From assembly GCA_013043685.1 (NCBI GenBank), contig JABDNT010000020.1, positions 1 to 37,595 of the forward strand: 37,595 bases of DNA. Direction: 5' to 3'. This stretch comes from Flavobacteriaceae bacterium. Lineage in GTDB: Bacteria; Bacteroidota; Bacteroidia; Flavobacteriales; Flavobacteriaceae. Below the pieces are notes generated by a model. That model was given only the letters and a program-made list of their open reading frames with translations. It searched no databases and was not told where the DNA came from. Position 1 is the first letter of the stretch; each line of letters opens with the position of its first letter. The position numbers and the translations under genes were made by a program. Positions 24,475 through 35,058 of the stretch are shown here, in pieces.

Positions 24475-25989
24475 ATGGAAAAACCTAAATTAAGTTTTTG
24501 GCAGATTTGGAATATGAGTTTCGGGTTTCTCGGAATTCAGTTCGGGTTTGCACTACAGAATGCCAACACCTCTCGAATTTTTGAGAAATTAGGTGCCGAT
24601 ATTGAATCCATTCCGATTTTGTGGATCGCGGCCCCGGTTTCGGGACTCATTGTTCAACCGATCATTGGATATTTCAGCGATAGGACCTGGAACCGTTTAG
24701 GGCGAAGAAGGCCTTATTTCCTGGTAGGAGCAATATTCGCCTCTATAGCATTATTTATCATGCCAAATTCACCCTCACTATGGGTGGCTGCTGGAATGTT
24801 GTGGATCATGGACGCGTCCATCAATGTGTCCATGGAACCATTCCGAGCCTTCGTTGGGGATAATCTTGGAGAAAAGCAGCGGACCCTTGGATTTGCAATG
24901 CAGAGCTTCTTTATAGGGATCGGGGCAGTAGTAGGCTCCTTGTTGCCTTATATTTTCACGAATTGGATTGGATTAGATAATACAGCTCCGGAGGGAATAA
25001 TCCCACCATCGGTAAAATGGTCTTTCTATGTGGGTGGAACAGTGTTCTTCCTCGCTGTTTTGTGGACAGTACTTAGATCGAAAGAATACTCTCCCGAAGA
25101 ACTGGCGGAATTCGAGAAAAACGAAAAAAAGGGACAGGTAGATGATGCTGAATATTTCCATAATGTCAAAAACATAAGCTCTCAGCTGATTATAGGAATC
25201 TCTATGTTTGTAATCGGTGCTGTGGTTAGTTATTTGGTCTATTCCAAAGGCCTTGCTAAAGAGTTGTATATACTTTTCATAGGACTCATAGTAGTCGGTA
25301 TACTTTTTATTCTGAACTCCTTCCTGAGAAAATCCAATGTGAATAATGCATTTACCATCATTCTTACCGATATGGTGAATATGCCAAAAACGATGCGCCA
25401 ACTTGCCTGGGTACAGTTTTTTTCCTGGTTTGCATTATTCTCTATGTGGATATACACTACTCAGGCTGTAACAGGGCATGTATTCGATACACCGGATCCA
25501 ACTTCCAAGGCATATAATGACGCAGCAGATTGGGTTACCGTGATGTTTACTGTGTATAATGGAGTGGCTGCAGCTGTTGCCTTTTTACTCCCGGTAGTAG
25601 CTCGAAAAACAAGCAATAAAGTAACACATCTTCTCGCGCTGACTCTTGGAGGATTAGGGTTAATTTCAATCTTTTTTGTAACTACTAAAACAGGATTGCT
25701 CGTTAGCATGATTGGCGTGGGTGTCGCATGGGCCAGTATCTTATCCATACCCTATGCCATGTTATCGGGGTCATTGCCAGCTTCAAAAATGGGTTATTTC
25801 ATGGGTGTTTTTAACTTCTTCATTGTCATACCTCAGATCATAGCAGCTACCATACTGGGATTTCTAGTGAAGCAGATTTTCAATAATGAACCGGTATATG
25901 CGCTTATTGTAGGCGGTGTCGGAATGATTATAGCAGGCTTACTAACGCTACGGGTGACAACACATAAAAAGCAGGAGGTCAATGGATAA
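24475..25989 (+). CDS. MFS sugar transporter, MalT/SLC45-like (probable maltose importer)
   Basis: The 504-residue protein has about twelve hydrophobic helices. The N-terminal half carries the SLC45/GPH-type signatures FGFALQNANTSRIFEKLG, PIIGYFSDRTWNRLGRRRPY (the loop 2-3 motif) and SMEPFRAFVGDN. Related proteins in marine bacteria import maltose in symport with cations. It stands directly upstream of beta-phosphoglucomutase and overlaps its start by 8 bases, which ties it to disaccharide use. The locus has no ABC or PTS maltose transporter, so this is the expected inner-membrane entry point. Substrate is inferred from context. Confidence 0.87.
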   Translation: MEKPKLSFWQIWNMSFGFLGIQFGFALQNANTSRIFEKLGADIESIPILWIAAPVSGLIVQPIIGYFSDRTWNRLGRRRPYFLVGAIFASIALFIMPNSPSLWVAAGMLWIMDASINVSMEPFRAFVGDNLGEKQRTLGFAMQSFFIGIGAVVGSLLPYIFTNWIGLDNTAPEGIIPPSVKWSFYVGGTVFFLAVLWTVLRSKEYSPEELAEFEKNEKKGQVDDAEYFHNVKNISSQLIIGISMFVIGAVVSYLVYSKGLAKELYILFIGLIVVGILFILNSFLRKSNVNNAFTIILTDMVNMPKTMRQLAWVQFFSWFALFSMWIYTTQAVTGHVFDTPDPTSKAYNDAADWVTVMFTVYNGVAAAVAFLLPVVARKTSNKVTHLLALTLGGLGLISIFFVTTKTGLLVSMIGVGVAWASILSIPYAMLSGSLPASKMGYFMGVFNFFIVIPQIIAATILGFLVKQIFNNEPVYALIVGGVGMIIAGLLTLRVTTHKKQEVNG

Positions 25990-26638
25990 GAAAGGATTTA
26001 TTTTCGATCTGGATGGAGTGATAGTAGATACGGCCAGGTATCATTATATGGCATGGAAAAGACTAGCGGAGAGCCTTGGCATTAGTTTCAGTAAGGTGAA
26101 AAATGAACAATTAAAGGGTGTAAGCCGTGTTCGTTCACTTGAGAAAATCCTTAACTGGGGAAATATGGAGCTAACAGAAGCTCAGTTTAACGAACTGCTG
26201 GAGTTAAAAAACAATGACTATCTAGCCTATATCGAGCGAATGGATAAGGACGAGATACTTCCTGATGTACCCAGGGTACTGTCCTTTTTGAAGCAGAATG
26301 ATCAACCAATCGCATTGGGGTCGGCAAGCAAGAATGCGCGGACAATTTTGAAAGAAGTAGACTTGTTGGAGGTATTCGATGAGGTGATAGACGGTACTAA
26401 TGTGACCAATGCCAAACCGGATCCGGAGGTTTTTTTAAAGGCTGCAGAAGGTCTTGGGATGGACCCATCAGACTGCATTGTTTTTGAAGATTCTGTTGCC
26501 GGGATACGGGCGGCAAACACAGGCGGGATGATGAGCATAGGGATTGGTGACCCGGCCGTATTACATGAAGCCACCTACGTATTCAAGGATTTTACAGAAA
26601 TATCAAACGAATTTTTTTCTAAATTAATATCAGAATAA
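25982..26638 (+). CDS. pgmB: beta-phosphoglucomutase
   Basis: The 218-residue HAD-fold enzyme converts beta-glucose-1-phosphate to glucose-6-phosphate. FDLDGVIVDT supplies nucleophile Asp9 and acid/base Asp11. GSASKNA, KPDPEVFLKAAEGLG and FEDSVAGIRAA give the other HAD motifs, and the cap has the RYHYMAWKRLA and KGVSRVRSLEKIL segments typical of PgmB. The beta anomer is exactly the product of the next gene's inverting phosphorolysis. The start overlaps the MFS gene by 8 bases. The stop shares one base with the next start (TAATG), indicating tight translational coupling. Confidence 0.95.
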   Translation: MDKKGFIFDLDGVIVDTARYHYMAWKRLAESLGISFSKVKNEQLKGVSRVRSLEKILNWGNMELTEAQFNELLELKNNDYLAYIERMDKDEILPDVPRVLSFLKQNDQPIALGSASKNARTILKEVDLLEVFDEVIDGTNVTNAKPDPEVFLKAAEGLGMDPSDCIVFEDSVAGIRAANTGGMMSIGIGDPAVLHEATYVFKDFTEISNEFFSKLISE

Positions 26639-28935
26639 TGAATCAGGATTATATCAAACCGGACCCATGGTCCATCATCGAAGAAGGCTTTGATGCAGAG
26701 AAAGTGAAATCTTCAGAGAGTTTATTCAGCATTGGTAACGGGGCTATGGGCCAGCGAGCAAATTTCGAGGAGGACTATAGCGGAGAAACGTTTCAGGGGA
26801 GCTATGTAGCCGGGGTCTATTATCCCGATAAAACCCGTGTGGGATGGTGGAAGAACGGCTATCCTGAATATTTTGCGAAAGTTTTAAATGCTCCAAACTG
26901 GATAGGTCTGAAAGTTTCAGTGAATGGAGAAAATCTTGATCTGCACCATTGTAAGGAGGTCAAGAATTTCAGAAGAGAGTTAAATATGAAGGAAGGTTTT
27001 TATCGACGTTCTTTTGAAGTTACTATGCAAAATGGTACTGAAATAGCTGTAACCAGCACACGTATCCTTCACCTGGATCAGGATGAACTCGGAATTATTA
27101 ATTATGAAGTTACTCCGTTGAATCGGAATGCTGAAATTGTTTTCAGTCCTTACCTCGATGGCGGAATCACCAATGAAGATAGTAACTGGGATGATAAATT
27201 TTGGGATACATTAAGCGTTTCCGAAGCAGATCACCAGGCATTCATAAGGTCCATGACTATGAAAACCGAATTTCATATTTGCACCTATATGCAATCTGAA
27301 GTTTATCTGAATAAAACCAATGCCACACCCGAATATACTGCGAATCTGGAAGATCGATTCGTTCAGTTTAATTATGCGATCTCAGCACCTCAGGGAGAAA
27401 CAGCATCGCTTCGAAAATACGCTGGCTATACCGTTTCACTTGACCATGCTCCGGACGCACTTGTTGATGCGGCAAAAGCCACCCTTGATAAAGGGATCGG
27501 TAATGGATATGAAAACTTAAAGAAAAGCCAGGCTGAAGCCTGGACTTCTATCTGGGAAATGGCAGATATTACTATCGAAGGTGACGTGGAGGCCCAGCAG
27601 GGAATCCGGTTTAATATTTTCCAGCTAAACCAGACGTATTTGGGCAAAGATGCCCGTCTCAATATTGGCCCAAAGGGATTTACGGGTGAAAAGTACGGAG
27701 GAAGCACCTACTGGGATACGGAGGCCTACTGTCTGCCTTTCTACATGGCAACTAAAGATCATGAAGTTGCCAGGAATCTATTGGTTTACCGCCACAATCA
27801 CTTGCAAAAAGCCATTGAAAACGCCGAAAAATTAGGTTTTACGAATGGTGCGGCTTTGTATCCTATGGTTACCATGAATGGCGAAGAATGCCATAACGAA
27901 TGGGAGATCACTTTCGAAGAGATTCACAGAAACGGTGCTATAGCTTTTGCCATATATAATTATGTACGCTATACCGGGGATCATGGATATGTTCCCGAAA
28001 AAGGTCTGGAGGTGCTCATTGGAATTGCCAGATTCTGGCATCAACGAGCTAATTTTAGTACGCAGAAGAACAAATATGTAATACTTGGAGTTACTGGCCC
28101 TAATGAATACGAGAATAATGTGAATAATAACTGGTATACTAATTTCACGGCTAAGTGGTGCATAGAATATGCTGCTTCAGAAATAGAGAAAGTGAAAGAG
28201 GAATACACTTCAGACTATGAGCGTATAATATCAAAGACCGGAGTAACTGAATTGGAAGTTTCGGAATGGATGAAGGTAGCTTCTGACATGTATTTCCCGT
28301 TTTCAGAAGAACACAATATCTATCTGCAACAAGACAGTTTCCTGGATAAGGAACTTATTACCGTGGCAGACCTCGATCGTTCTCAACGGCCTATTAATCA
28401 GCAATGGTCATGGGATCGAATCCTAAGATCCCCTTATATAAAACAGGCGGACGTACTTCAGGGATTCTATTTCTATGAAGATCACTTCTCACAAGAGGAG
28501 TTGGAGCGGCACTTCGATTTCTACGAACCATTTACCGTGCACGAATCTTCTCTTTCTCCCTGTGTGCATAGTATTCAAGCAGCAAAATTGGGGCGTATGG
28601 AGCAGGCATACACCTTCTACCTCAGAACTTCCAGGCTCGATCTGGACGATTACAACAAGGAAGTGGAAGAAGGTTGTCATATAACCAGTATGGCAGGGAC
28701 CTGGCTTAGTATAGTCGAAGGATTTGGCGGAATGCGCGTTCGGGATGATCATTTAGAGTTTCATCCAAGAATTCCGGATCATTGGAAAGAGTACACCTTT
28801 AAGGTGAATTTCAGAGGCCAGATTCTCAAAGCGACCATTACCCGCGATCGGAATTCGTTTGAATTATCCGGTGAGCAACCACTTACTATAAAAGTAAATG
28901 GTGTATCAAAAATTATCGAACCGACAACTTATTAG
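26638..28935 (+). CDS. GH65 maltose phosphorylase
   Basis: The 765-residue enzyme belongs to glycoside hydrolase family 65. The hallmark segment ECHNEWEITFEEIHRNG (residues 417-433) contains the catalytic acid and is the form seen in maltose phosphorylases. The N-terminal beta-sandwich domain (about 1-270), the (alpha/alpha)6 barrel (about 310-690) and the C-terminal sheet domain are all present, and length is normal. It splits maltose with phosphate into glucose and beta-glucose-1-phosphate. Trehalose or kojibiose phosphorylase are alternatives in this family, but the amylase and pgmB neighbours favour maltose. No signal peptide is seen, so it is cytoplasmic. Confidence 0.93.
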   Translation: MNQDYIKPDPWSIIEEGFDAEKVKSSESLFSIGNGAMGQRANFEEDYSGETFQGSYVAGVYYPDKTRVGWWKNGYPEYFAKVLNAPNWIGLKVSVNGENLDLHHCKEVKNFRRELNMKEGFYRRSFEVTMQNGTEIAVTSTRILHLDQDELGIINYEVTPLNRNAEIVFSPYLDGGITNEDSNWDDKFWDTLSVSEADHQAFIRSMTMKTEFHICTYMQSEVYLNKTNATPEYTANLEDRFVQFNYAISAPQGETASLRKYAGYTVSLDHAPDALVDAAKATLDKGIGNGYENLKKSQAEAWTSIWEMADITIEGDVEAQQGIRFNIFQLNQTYLGKDARLNIGPKGFTGEKYGGSTYWDTEAYCLPFYMATKDHEVARNLLVYRHNHLQKAIENAEKLGFTNGAALYPMVTMNGEECHNEWEITFEEIHRNGAIAFAIYNYVRYTGDHGYVPEKGLEVLIGIARFWHQRANFSTQKNKYVILGVTGPNEYENNVNNNWYTNFTAKWCIEYAASEIEKVKEEYTSDYERIISKTGVTELEVSEWMKVASDMYFPFSEEHNIYLQQDSFLDKELITVADLDRSQRPINQQWSWDRILRSPYIKQADVLQGFYFYEDHFSQEELERHFDFYEPFTVHESSLSPCVHSIQAAKLGRMEQAYTFYLRTSRLDLDDYNKEVEEGCHITSMAGTWLSIVEGFGGMRVRDDHLEFHPRIPDHWKEYTFKVNFRGQILKATITRDRNSFELSGEQPLTIKVNGVSKIIEPTTY

Positions 28936-28939
28936 ATAT

Positions 28940-30628
28940 ATGAGAAAAGTAAGAATTACAGGAATATTTATTTGCTTATTTATTGCCCTGTTCAGTTGTG
29001 CTGATAATAAAAAAGAACTCACAGCGGCAAATACTGAAGTTGAGATCGCTACAACGAAACCCTTTAGCTGGAAAGCGGCAAACATATATTTTCTTTTAAC
29101 CGACCGATTTAATAACGGTGATCCATCTAATGATGTAAACTTCGATCGTACCAGAGAAACTGCTGTTTTACGAGGATTTAAGGGCGGTGATCTCAAGGGG
29201 ATCACACAGAAGATCGAAGAAGGTTATTTCACAGACCTGGGAATCAATGCCATTTGGATGACCCCTGTTGTGGAGCAGATCCACGATGGTACGGATGAAG
29301 GAACCGGCTATACATATGGCTATCATGGTTACTGGACCAAAGACTGGACGGCACTGGATCCAAATTTCGGAGCAAGGGAAGACCTTGCCGAACTGGTGGA
29401 AACCGCACATGATAATGGGATAAGGATATTACTGGATGCCGTTATAAATCATACAGGCCCCGTGACCGATGGGGACACGGTATGGCCCGAAGAATGGGTA
29501 AGGACCTCTCCCAAATGTGAATTTAAGGATTACGAGAGTACGGTATCCTGCACATTAGTTGAAAACCTGCCGGATATAAGAACAGAAAGTGATGAGGTTG
29601 TTGACCTACCGCCGCAACTGGTAGAGAAATGGAAAGTTGAAGGCAGGTATGATGAAGAAATGGCAGAACTGGATAACTTTTTTGAAAAGACCGGCCATCC
29701 CCGCGCACCCAGGTTCTATATAATGAAGTGGTTGTCTGATTATATCCATGATTTCGGAATTGATGGTTATCGGGTCGATACGGTAAAACATACGGAAGAA
29801 TATGTATGGGAAGAATTTGAAGATGTTTGCGAAGATGCGTTTAATAGCTGGAAAGCGGCAAATCCGGATAAAGTGCTGGACGATGCACCGTTTTATATGG
29901 TAGGGGAAATATATTTCTATAACGTAAATACGGGCAGGACGTATGATTTTGGCGATAGAAAAGTAGATTACTTCAACGACAGTTTTGATGCGTTGATAAA
30001 TTTTGACCTGCGTTCGAGTGCAGATCGTTCCTATGAAGAGGTATTCAGCAGTTATAACCAGGTGCTGCAAGGTGATCTGAAAGGATATAGTACACTTAGC
30101 TATATGAGCTCTCACGACGATAGTTCGCCCTTCGATAAAGATCGTTCCAAGCCATATGAAACTGCGATCAGATTATTACTGGCCCCAGGTGCTGCACAAG
30201 TTTATTATGGAGATGAGTTAGCAAGAACTTTAATTGTTGAGGGAACGAATGGAGATGCGACCTTACGATCGTTCATGAACTGGGAGGATATCGACAGTAA
30301 TCCGGAAACCGCGAAAATTCTGGTGCATTGGCAAAAGTTAGGACAATTTAGAAATGATCATATTTCCGTAGGTGCCGGCGTTCATTATATGATCAGCGAA
30401 AGTCCGTATGTATTTAAACGATCCTTTGCTGAAGGGGATATTTCAGATGAAGTTATAGTGGGGTTGGACCTCCCAGTAGGTATGAAATCGATGTCCGTAG
30501 CTGATGTGTTTGAAAACGGTATAAAAGTCCGCGATGCCTACAGCGGAGAAACCGCTGAGGTGGTTGATGGTAAAGTATCGGTTACAACAGATTACAACCT
30601 GGTACTGCTGGAAGAAATCAATGAATGA
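28940..30628 (+). CDS. lipoprotein alpha-amylase, GH13 (first of two)
   Basis: The ATG at 28940 is chosen because it gives a lipoprotein signal (MRKVRITGIFICLFIALFSC, lipobox LFSC) and begins 4 bases after the maltose phosphorylase stop; the frame is open further upstream. The 562-residue product has all four GH13 regions: DAVINHTG, GYRVDTVKH (nucleophile Asp280), MVGEIY (acid/base Glu323) and SSHDDS (Asp393). Length and layout suit a single-barrel alpha-amylase or neopullulanase-like enzyme. As a lipoprotein it should act on starch-type glucans in the periplasm or at the surface, feeding maltose to the importer. Exact specificity is not evident. Confidence 0.93.
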   Translation: MRKVRITGIFICLFIALFSCADNKKELTAANTEVEIATTKPFSWKAANIYFLLTDRFNNGDPSNDVNFDRTRETAVLRGFKGGDLKGITQKIEEGYFTDLGINAIWMTPVVEQIHDGTDEGTGYTYGYHGYWTKDWTALDPNFGAREDLAELVETAHDNGIRILLDAVINHTGPVTDGDTVWPEEWVRTSPKCEFKDYESTVSCTLVENLPDIRTESDEVVDLPPQLVEKWKVEGRYDEEMAELDNFFEKTGHPRAPRFYIMKWLSDYIHDFGIDGYRVDTVKHTEEYVWEEFEDVCEDAFNSWKAANPDKVLDDAPFYMVGEIYFYNVNTGRTYDFGDRKVDYFNDSFDALINFDLRSSADRSYEEVFSSYNQVLQGDLKGYSTLSYMSSHDDSSPFDKDRSKPYETAIRLLLAPGAAQVYYGDELARTLIVEGTNGDATLRSFMNWEDIDSNPETAKILVHWQKLGQFRNDHISVGAGVHYMISESPYVFKRSFAEGDISDEVIVGLDLPVGMKSMSVADVFENGIKVRDAYSGETAEVVDGKVSVTTDYNLVLLEEINE

Positions 30629-32066
30629 AATGATCAAGTATAAATTAATATTAGCCATTGCGGTTTTCGTCACAGGATGTAAAACCGAAACAAAAAAAGA
30701 AACTGTGATAGTAGAAAATAGTATTGAAGAAATCGCACCAATTACCGATTCTATCCTGGAATCGGCCGTTATTTATGAAGCCAACATTCGCCAGTACTCA
30801 CCCGAGGGTACTTTTAATGCTTTTACCAGGGATATCCCTCAACTTAAGGAATTAGGGGTGAAAATTATCTGGTTAATGCCCGTGTTTCCCATTTCTGAAG
30901 TGAAAAGAAAGGCATTTGGCGATAAGATGGTAGAGGACATTGACGATGCAAGCGAACGTGAAAAGTATCTGGGAAGTTACTATGCCGTTTCAGATTTCAG
31001 AAAAATAAATCCCGAGTTCGGGACTATTGAAGACTTTAGAAAACTATTGAAAACTGCCCACGAAAATGATATCTACGTAATCCTGGACTGGGTACCAAAT
31101 CATACGGGTTGGGATCATACCTGGATCACCCAGCATCCCGATTTCTACACTAAGAATAGCGAGGGTGAGATCACAGATCCTCTGAATGACGATGGAACAC
31201 CGGTGGGTTGGGAAGATGTGGCAGATCTCAATTATGATAATATGGAGATGAGGGAGGCAATGATAGCCGATATGATGTATTGGGTTGAGGAAGAAGGCAT
31301 AGATGGTTTCCGTTGCGATATGGCTGGAATGGTCCCAACCGATTTTTGGGCCGATGCGATACCTAAATTGCGTTCGGCAAAAGATATTTTCATGTTAGCC
31401 GAATGGGAGGATCCGCAATTAACTAGGAATAATTTGTTTGAAATGGCCTATGGATGGGAAGTACATCACTTACTGAACGCCATTGCCAAAGAAGAAAAAG
31501 GAGTCCGGGATTTTGATAATTATATGAACCATTCGGTCGAGAAATGGAAAAACGGTGGATACTTAATGAATTTCCTCACGAATCACGATGAGAATTCATG
31601 GGCAGGATCCGTATCCGAGCGCATGGGTGATGCTTCGGAAGCCATGCTGGCACTGGTCTATTGTATGCCTGGTATGCCGCTGATCTATAGCGGACAGGAA
31701 TACGACCTGGACCATCGGTTGAAATTTTTCGAGAAGGACAGTATTCCGAAGGAAAAAGGTAAGGTATGGCCGGTGCTAAAGAAACTGGGAGAACTCAAGA
31801 ATACAATTCCCGCGCTTTCTGGCGCAAAGAATCAAGGAGAATATACAAGGCTTCAGACCTCGCCTGAGGACGTTTTGGCCTTCAAACGGGAGAAGAACTC
31901 GAGCGAGTTGATATATGTAGCAAATATGAGCACAGAAGAGAGAGAGGTCGTACTTCCACTGCAAGGAAAGTACCTGGAGTCCATTAGTGGAAATGAGATC
32001 GAAATTAACCCCAACAATTCAATTTTATTAGGTCCCTGGCAATACAGGATTTTAGTAAAAATGTAA
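30621..32066 (+). CDS. lipoprotein alpha-amylase family protein, GH13 (second of two)
   Basis: This is a 481-residue GH13 enzyme. The start at 30621 (MNEMIKYKL) overlaps the previous gene by 8 bases. An in-frame ATG at 30630 (MIKYKLILAIAVFVTGC) is as likely and gives a more normal lipoprotein N-terminus. Catalytic regions are DWVPNHTGWDH, GFRCDMAGM (nucleophile Asp233), LAEWED (acid/base Glu261) and TNHDEN (Asp323), numbered from 30621. The region II histidine of many amylases is replaced by Gly-Met here, as in several GH13 subfamilies. It is divergent from the first amylase rather than a recent duplicate, so a different linkage or chain-length preference is likely. Confidence 0.92.
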   Translation: MNEMIKYKLILAIAVFVTGCKTETKKETVIVENSIEEIAPITDSILESAVIYEANIRQYSPEGTFNAFTRDIPQLKELGVKIIWLMPVFPISEVKRKAFGDKMVEDIDDASEREKYLGSYYAVSDFRKINPEFGTIEDFRKLLKTAHENDIYVILDWVPNHTGWDHTWITQHPDFYTKNSEGEITDPLNDDGTPVGWEDVADLNYDNMEMREAMIADMMYWVEEEGIDGFRCDMAGMVPTDFWADAIPKLRSAKDIFMLAEWEDPQLTRNNLFEMAYGWEVHHLLNAIAKEEKGVRDFDNYMNHSVEKWKNGGYLMNFLTNHDENSWAGSVSERMGDASEAMLALVYCMPGMPLIYSGQEYDLDHRLKFFEKDSIPKEKGKVWPVLKKLGELKNTIPALSGAKNQGEYTRLQTSPEDVLAFKREKNSSELIYVANMSTEEREVVLPLQGKYLESISGNEIEINPNNSILLGPWQYRILVKM

Positions 32067-32109
32067 TTTTTCGTCACTAAATTATTCCCATTTTGCGAAA
32101 TTTATAAAC

Positions 32110-32124
32110 CGAAAACGTTATAGT
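32110..32124 (+). promoter_or_regulatory. LacI-operator-like site, copy 2 (upstream of pfkA)
   Basis: CGAAAACGTTATAGT is identical to the site at 23152-23166. Its centre lies about 55 bases before the predicted pfkA start and 20 bases before the -33 element, a position more typical of activation than of repression. Confidence 0.6.
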
Positions 32125-32136
32125 TACTTTTCAGGT

Positions 32137-32166
32137 TTGTATTGTGGAATTATTGCCATAGATTTA
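32137..32166 (+). promoter_or_regulatory. promoter of the pfkA operon, possibly leaderless
   Basis: TTG at 32137-32139, a 19-base spacer and TAGATTTA at 32159-32166 (7 of 8). The -7 box ends 5 bases before the pfkA ATG at 32172, so the transcript may start at or just before the start codon. Confidence 0.55.
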
Positions 32167-32171
32167 CACGA

Positions 32172-33158
32172 ATGAGCGGTACAATTAAGCGTATAGCGGT
32201 TTTAACAAGTGGTGGTGATGCCCCTGGAATGAATGCTGCGATCAGGGCAGTTGTTCGTTCTTGCGCATACCATAAACTGGAATGTGTTGGGATATACAGA
32301 GGCCTTCAGGGTTTGATTGAAGGAGACTTTGAGGTCCTTAATGCCCGATCGGTAAAGAACATTATAAATCGGGGTGGCACATTCCTGAAATCGGCCCGTT
32401 CAAAGGAATTCCGAACGAAAGAAGGACGGCAAACAGCATACAACAATCTAAAACATGCCGGGATTGATGCCATGGTGGTTATTGGCGGTGATGGAACCTT
32501 CACCGGTGCTAATATTTTTATTCAGGAATTCGACTTTCCAATTGTAGGCCTTCCAGGTACCATCGATAATGATATTAATGGAACCGACTACTCCATTGGA
32601 TATGATACGGCCCTGAATACAGTCGTAGAAGCAATAGACAAGATCCGAGATACTGCGAATTCACATAACCGGTTGTTTATGATCGAGGTAATGGGAAGAG
32701 ATGCGGGAGATATTGCATTGAATGCAGGTATAGGAGCAGGAGCTGAAGAAATACTTATTCCTGAAGAGGAAATGGGTCGCGAGAAACTATTGGCTTCTTT
32801 ACGCAGAAGTAAGAAATCGGGTAAAACCTCATCTATTGTGGTCGTTGCTGAAGGAGACCAGATCGGGAAGAATATTTTTGGTTTGGCAGACTATATTCAG
32901 GAGCATATGGATGAGTATGAGGTCAAGGTTACTGTCTTGGGCCATATTCAACGGGGCGGGTCGCCGAGTTGTTATGACCGTGTACTGGCCAGTCGCCTGG
33001 GGATTGGTGCGATCGATGCACTGCTTAGAGGCGAACGAGATGTTATGATCGGTATATCTCACAAGAAAGTGGTTTCTGTTCCTTTTATAGAAGCCATTAA
33101 AGGAGAGAACGAAATAGATATAGAATTAATACGAGTAGCAGATATCACATCTATATAA
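32172..33158 (+). CDS. pfkA: ATP-dependent 6-phosphofructokinase
   Basis: The 328-residue enzyme phosphorylates fructose-6-phosphate. Motifs are SGGDAPGMNAAIRAVVR, IGGDGTFTGA, LPGTIDNDI, MEVMGRDAGDIAL and GHIQRGGSPSCYDR. GGDG rather than GGDD, and PGTIDND rather than PKTIDND, mark the ATP-using form and not the pyrophosphate form. The frame is open to 32142, but the ATG at 32172 is used because MSGTIKRIAVLTSGGD matches family N-termini and the promoter lies just upstream. It is first in a four-gene run with gapA, a sugar kinase and pgi; the gaps are 15, 3 and 13 bases. Confidence 0.96.
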   Translation: MSGTIKRIAVLTSGGDAPGMNAAIRAVVRSCAYHKLECVGIYRGLQGLIEGDFEVLNARSVKNIINRGGTFLKSARSKEFRTKEGRQTAYNNLKHAGIDAMVVIGGDGTFTGANIFIQEFDFPIVGLPGTIDNDINGTDYSIGYDTALNTVVEAIDKIRDTANSHNRLFMIEVMGRDAGDIALNAGIGAGAEEILIPEEEMGREKLLASLRRSKKSGKTSSIVVVAEGDQIGKNIFGLADYIQEHMDEYEVKVTVLGHIQRGGSPSCYDRVLASRLGIGAIDALLRGERDVMIGISHKKVVSVPFIEAIKGENEIDIELIRVADITSI

Positions 33159-34169
<1,011 letters not shown>

Positions 34170-34172
34170 TAT

Positions 34173-35045
34173 ATGATTATAATAGCAGATGGTGGTTCAA
34201 CCAAATGTGACTGGATTCTTCTGGATAAAAAAGGAAACCAGGTTTTGAAGACCCGCACCCGCGGGTTGAATCCTGCGGTAGTCCCGAGACAGGAACTGTA
34301 TACCCGCATTGAAGAGAACAACGAATTACCCACGCTTTTTAAAAAAGCCAGCCGGGTGGATTTTTATGGTGCCGGTTGCGGTACCGAAACACCCAGGGCC
34401 GTGTTAATGGCAGTTTTGGAAGACTTGTTTCCGAACGCTGAGGTGAAAGTTCAGGAAGATCTTATGGCTGCTGTCTATGCTGCTACTACCGAGCCTGGTA
34501 TAGTTTGTATTCTGGGAACGGGATCCAATAGTTGCTATTACGATGGTGAAAAGATCTTTACGCCGGTTCCTTCCCTGGGATTCACACTAATGGATGAAGC
34601 CAGTGGTAATTACTTCGGAAAAAGACTTATCCGGGATTACTATTATAAAAGAATGCCGGAGCAGATCGCGAATGCATTCGAGCAGCGATTCGATCTGGAT
34701 GCGGATACCATTAAGCTGAACCTGTATCAGAAACCAAATCCGAATACTTATTTAGCCTCATTTGCAGAATTTATTTTCACCAGTAAAGAAGTTAACGGGT
34801 ATTTTTATAAACTGATCAGTGAAGGAATGATACGATTTATTGATTACAGGATCATGTGCTACAAAGAAGCCCAGACGGTTCCTATTCATTTTATCGGTTC
34901 CATTGCGCATTATTCTACCGATATTATCCGTGATTGTATGAAGCGATATCAGTTAGAGCTGGGAAATGTTATTCGGCGACCCATAGATGGACTTTTAGAC
35001 TATTACAGAACACATGTCCTGAAAGTGGCGGAATCCAGTTCTTAA
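34173..35045 (+). CDS. BadF/BadG/BcrA/BcrD-family sugar kinase (N-acetylglucosamine kinase-like)
   Basis: The 290-residue protein has the ASKHA-fold ATP sites: [10 protein letters not shown] at residues 5-14 and [10 protein letters not shown] near residue 112. Between them is [11 protein letters not shown] central [15 protein letters not shown] segment follows, and GSIAHYS lies near the C-terminus. Relatives phosphorylate N-acetylglucosamine or other hexoses. The gene lies 3 bases after gapA and 13 before pgi. Because maltose phosphorylase releases one free glucose per maltose and no ROK glucokinase is in the window, this protein is a candidate glucokinase; that is inference from context only. 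Confidence 0.82.
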   Translation: MIIIADGGSTKCDWILLDKKGNQVLKTRTRGLNPAVVPRQELYTRIEENNELPTLFKKASRVDFYGAGCGTETPRAVLMAVLEDLFPNAEVKVQEDLMAAVYAATTEPGIVCILGTGSNSCYYDGEKIFTPVPSLGFTLMDEASGNYFGKRLIRDYYYKRMPEQIANAFEQRFDLDADTIKLNLYQKPNPNTYLASFAEFIFTSKEVNGYFYKLISEGMIRFIDYRIMCYKEAQTVPIHFIGSIAHYSTDIIRDCMKRYQLELGNVIRRPIDGLLDYYRTHVLKVAESSS

Positions 35046-35058
35046 ACCAAAACCAGAC

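Noticed and set aside
26785-26794. GAAACGTTTC palindrome inside the maltose phosphorylase gene
   Set aside because: It lies in coding sequence about 150 bases from the start and does not match the flanks of the shared 15-mer; chance is the simpler explanation.
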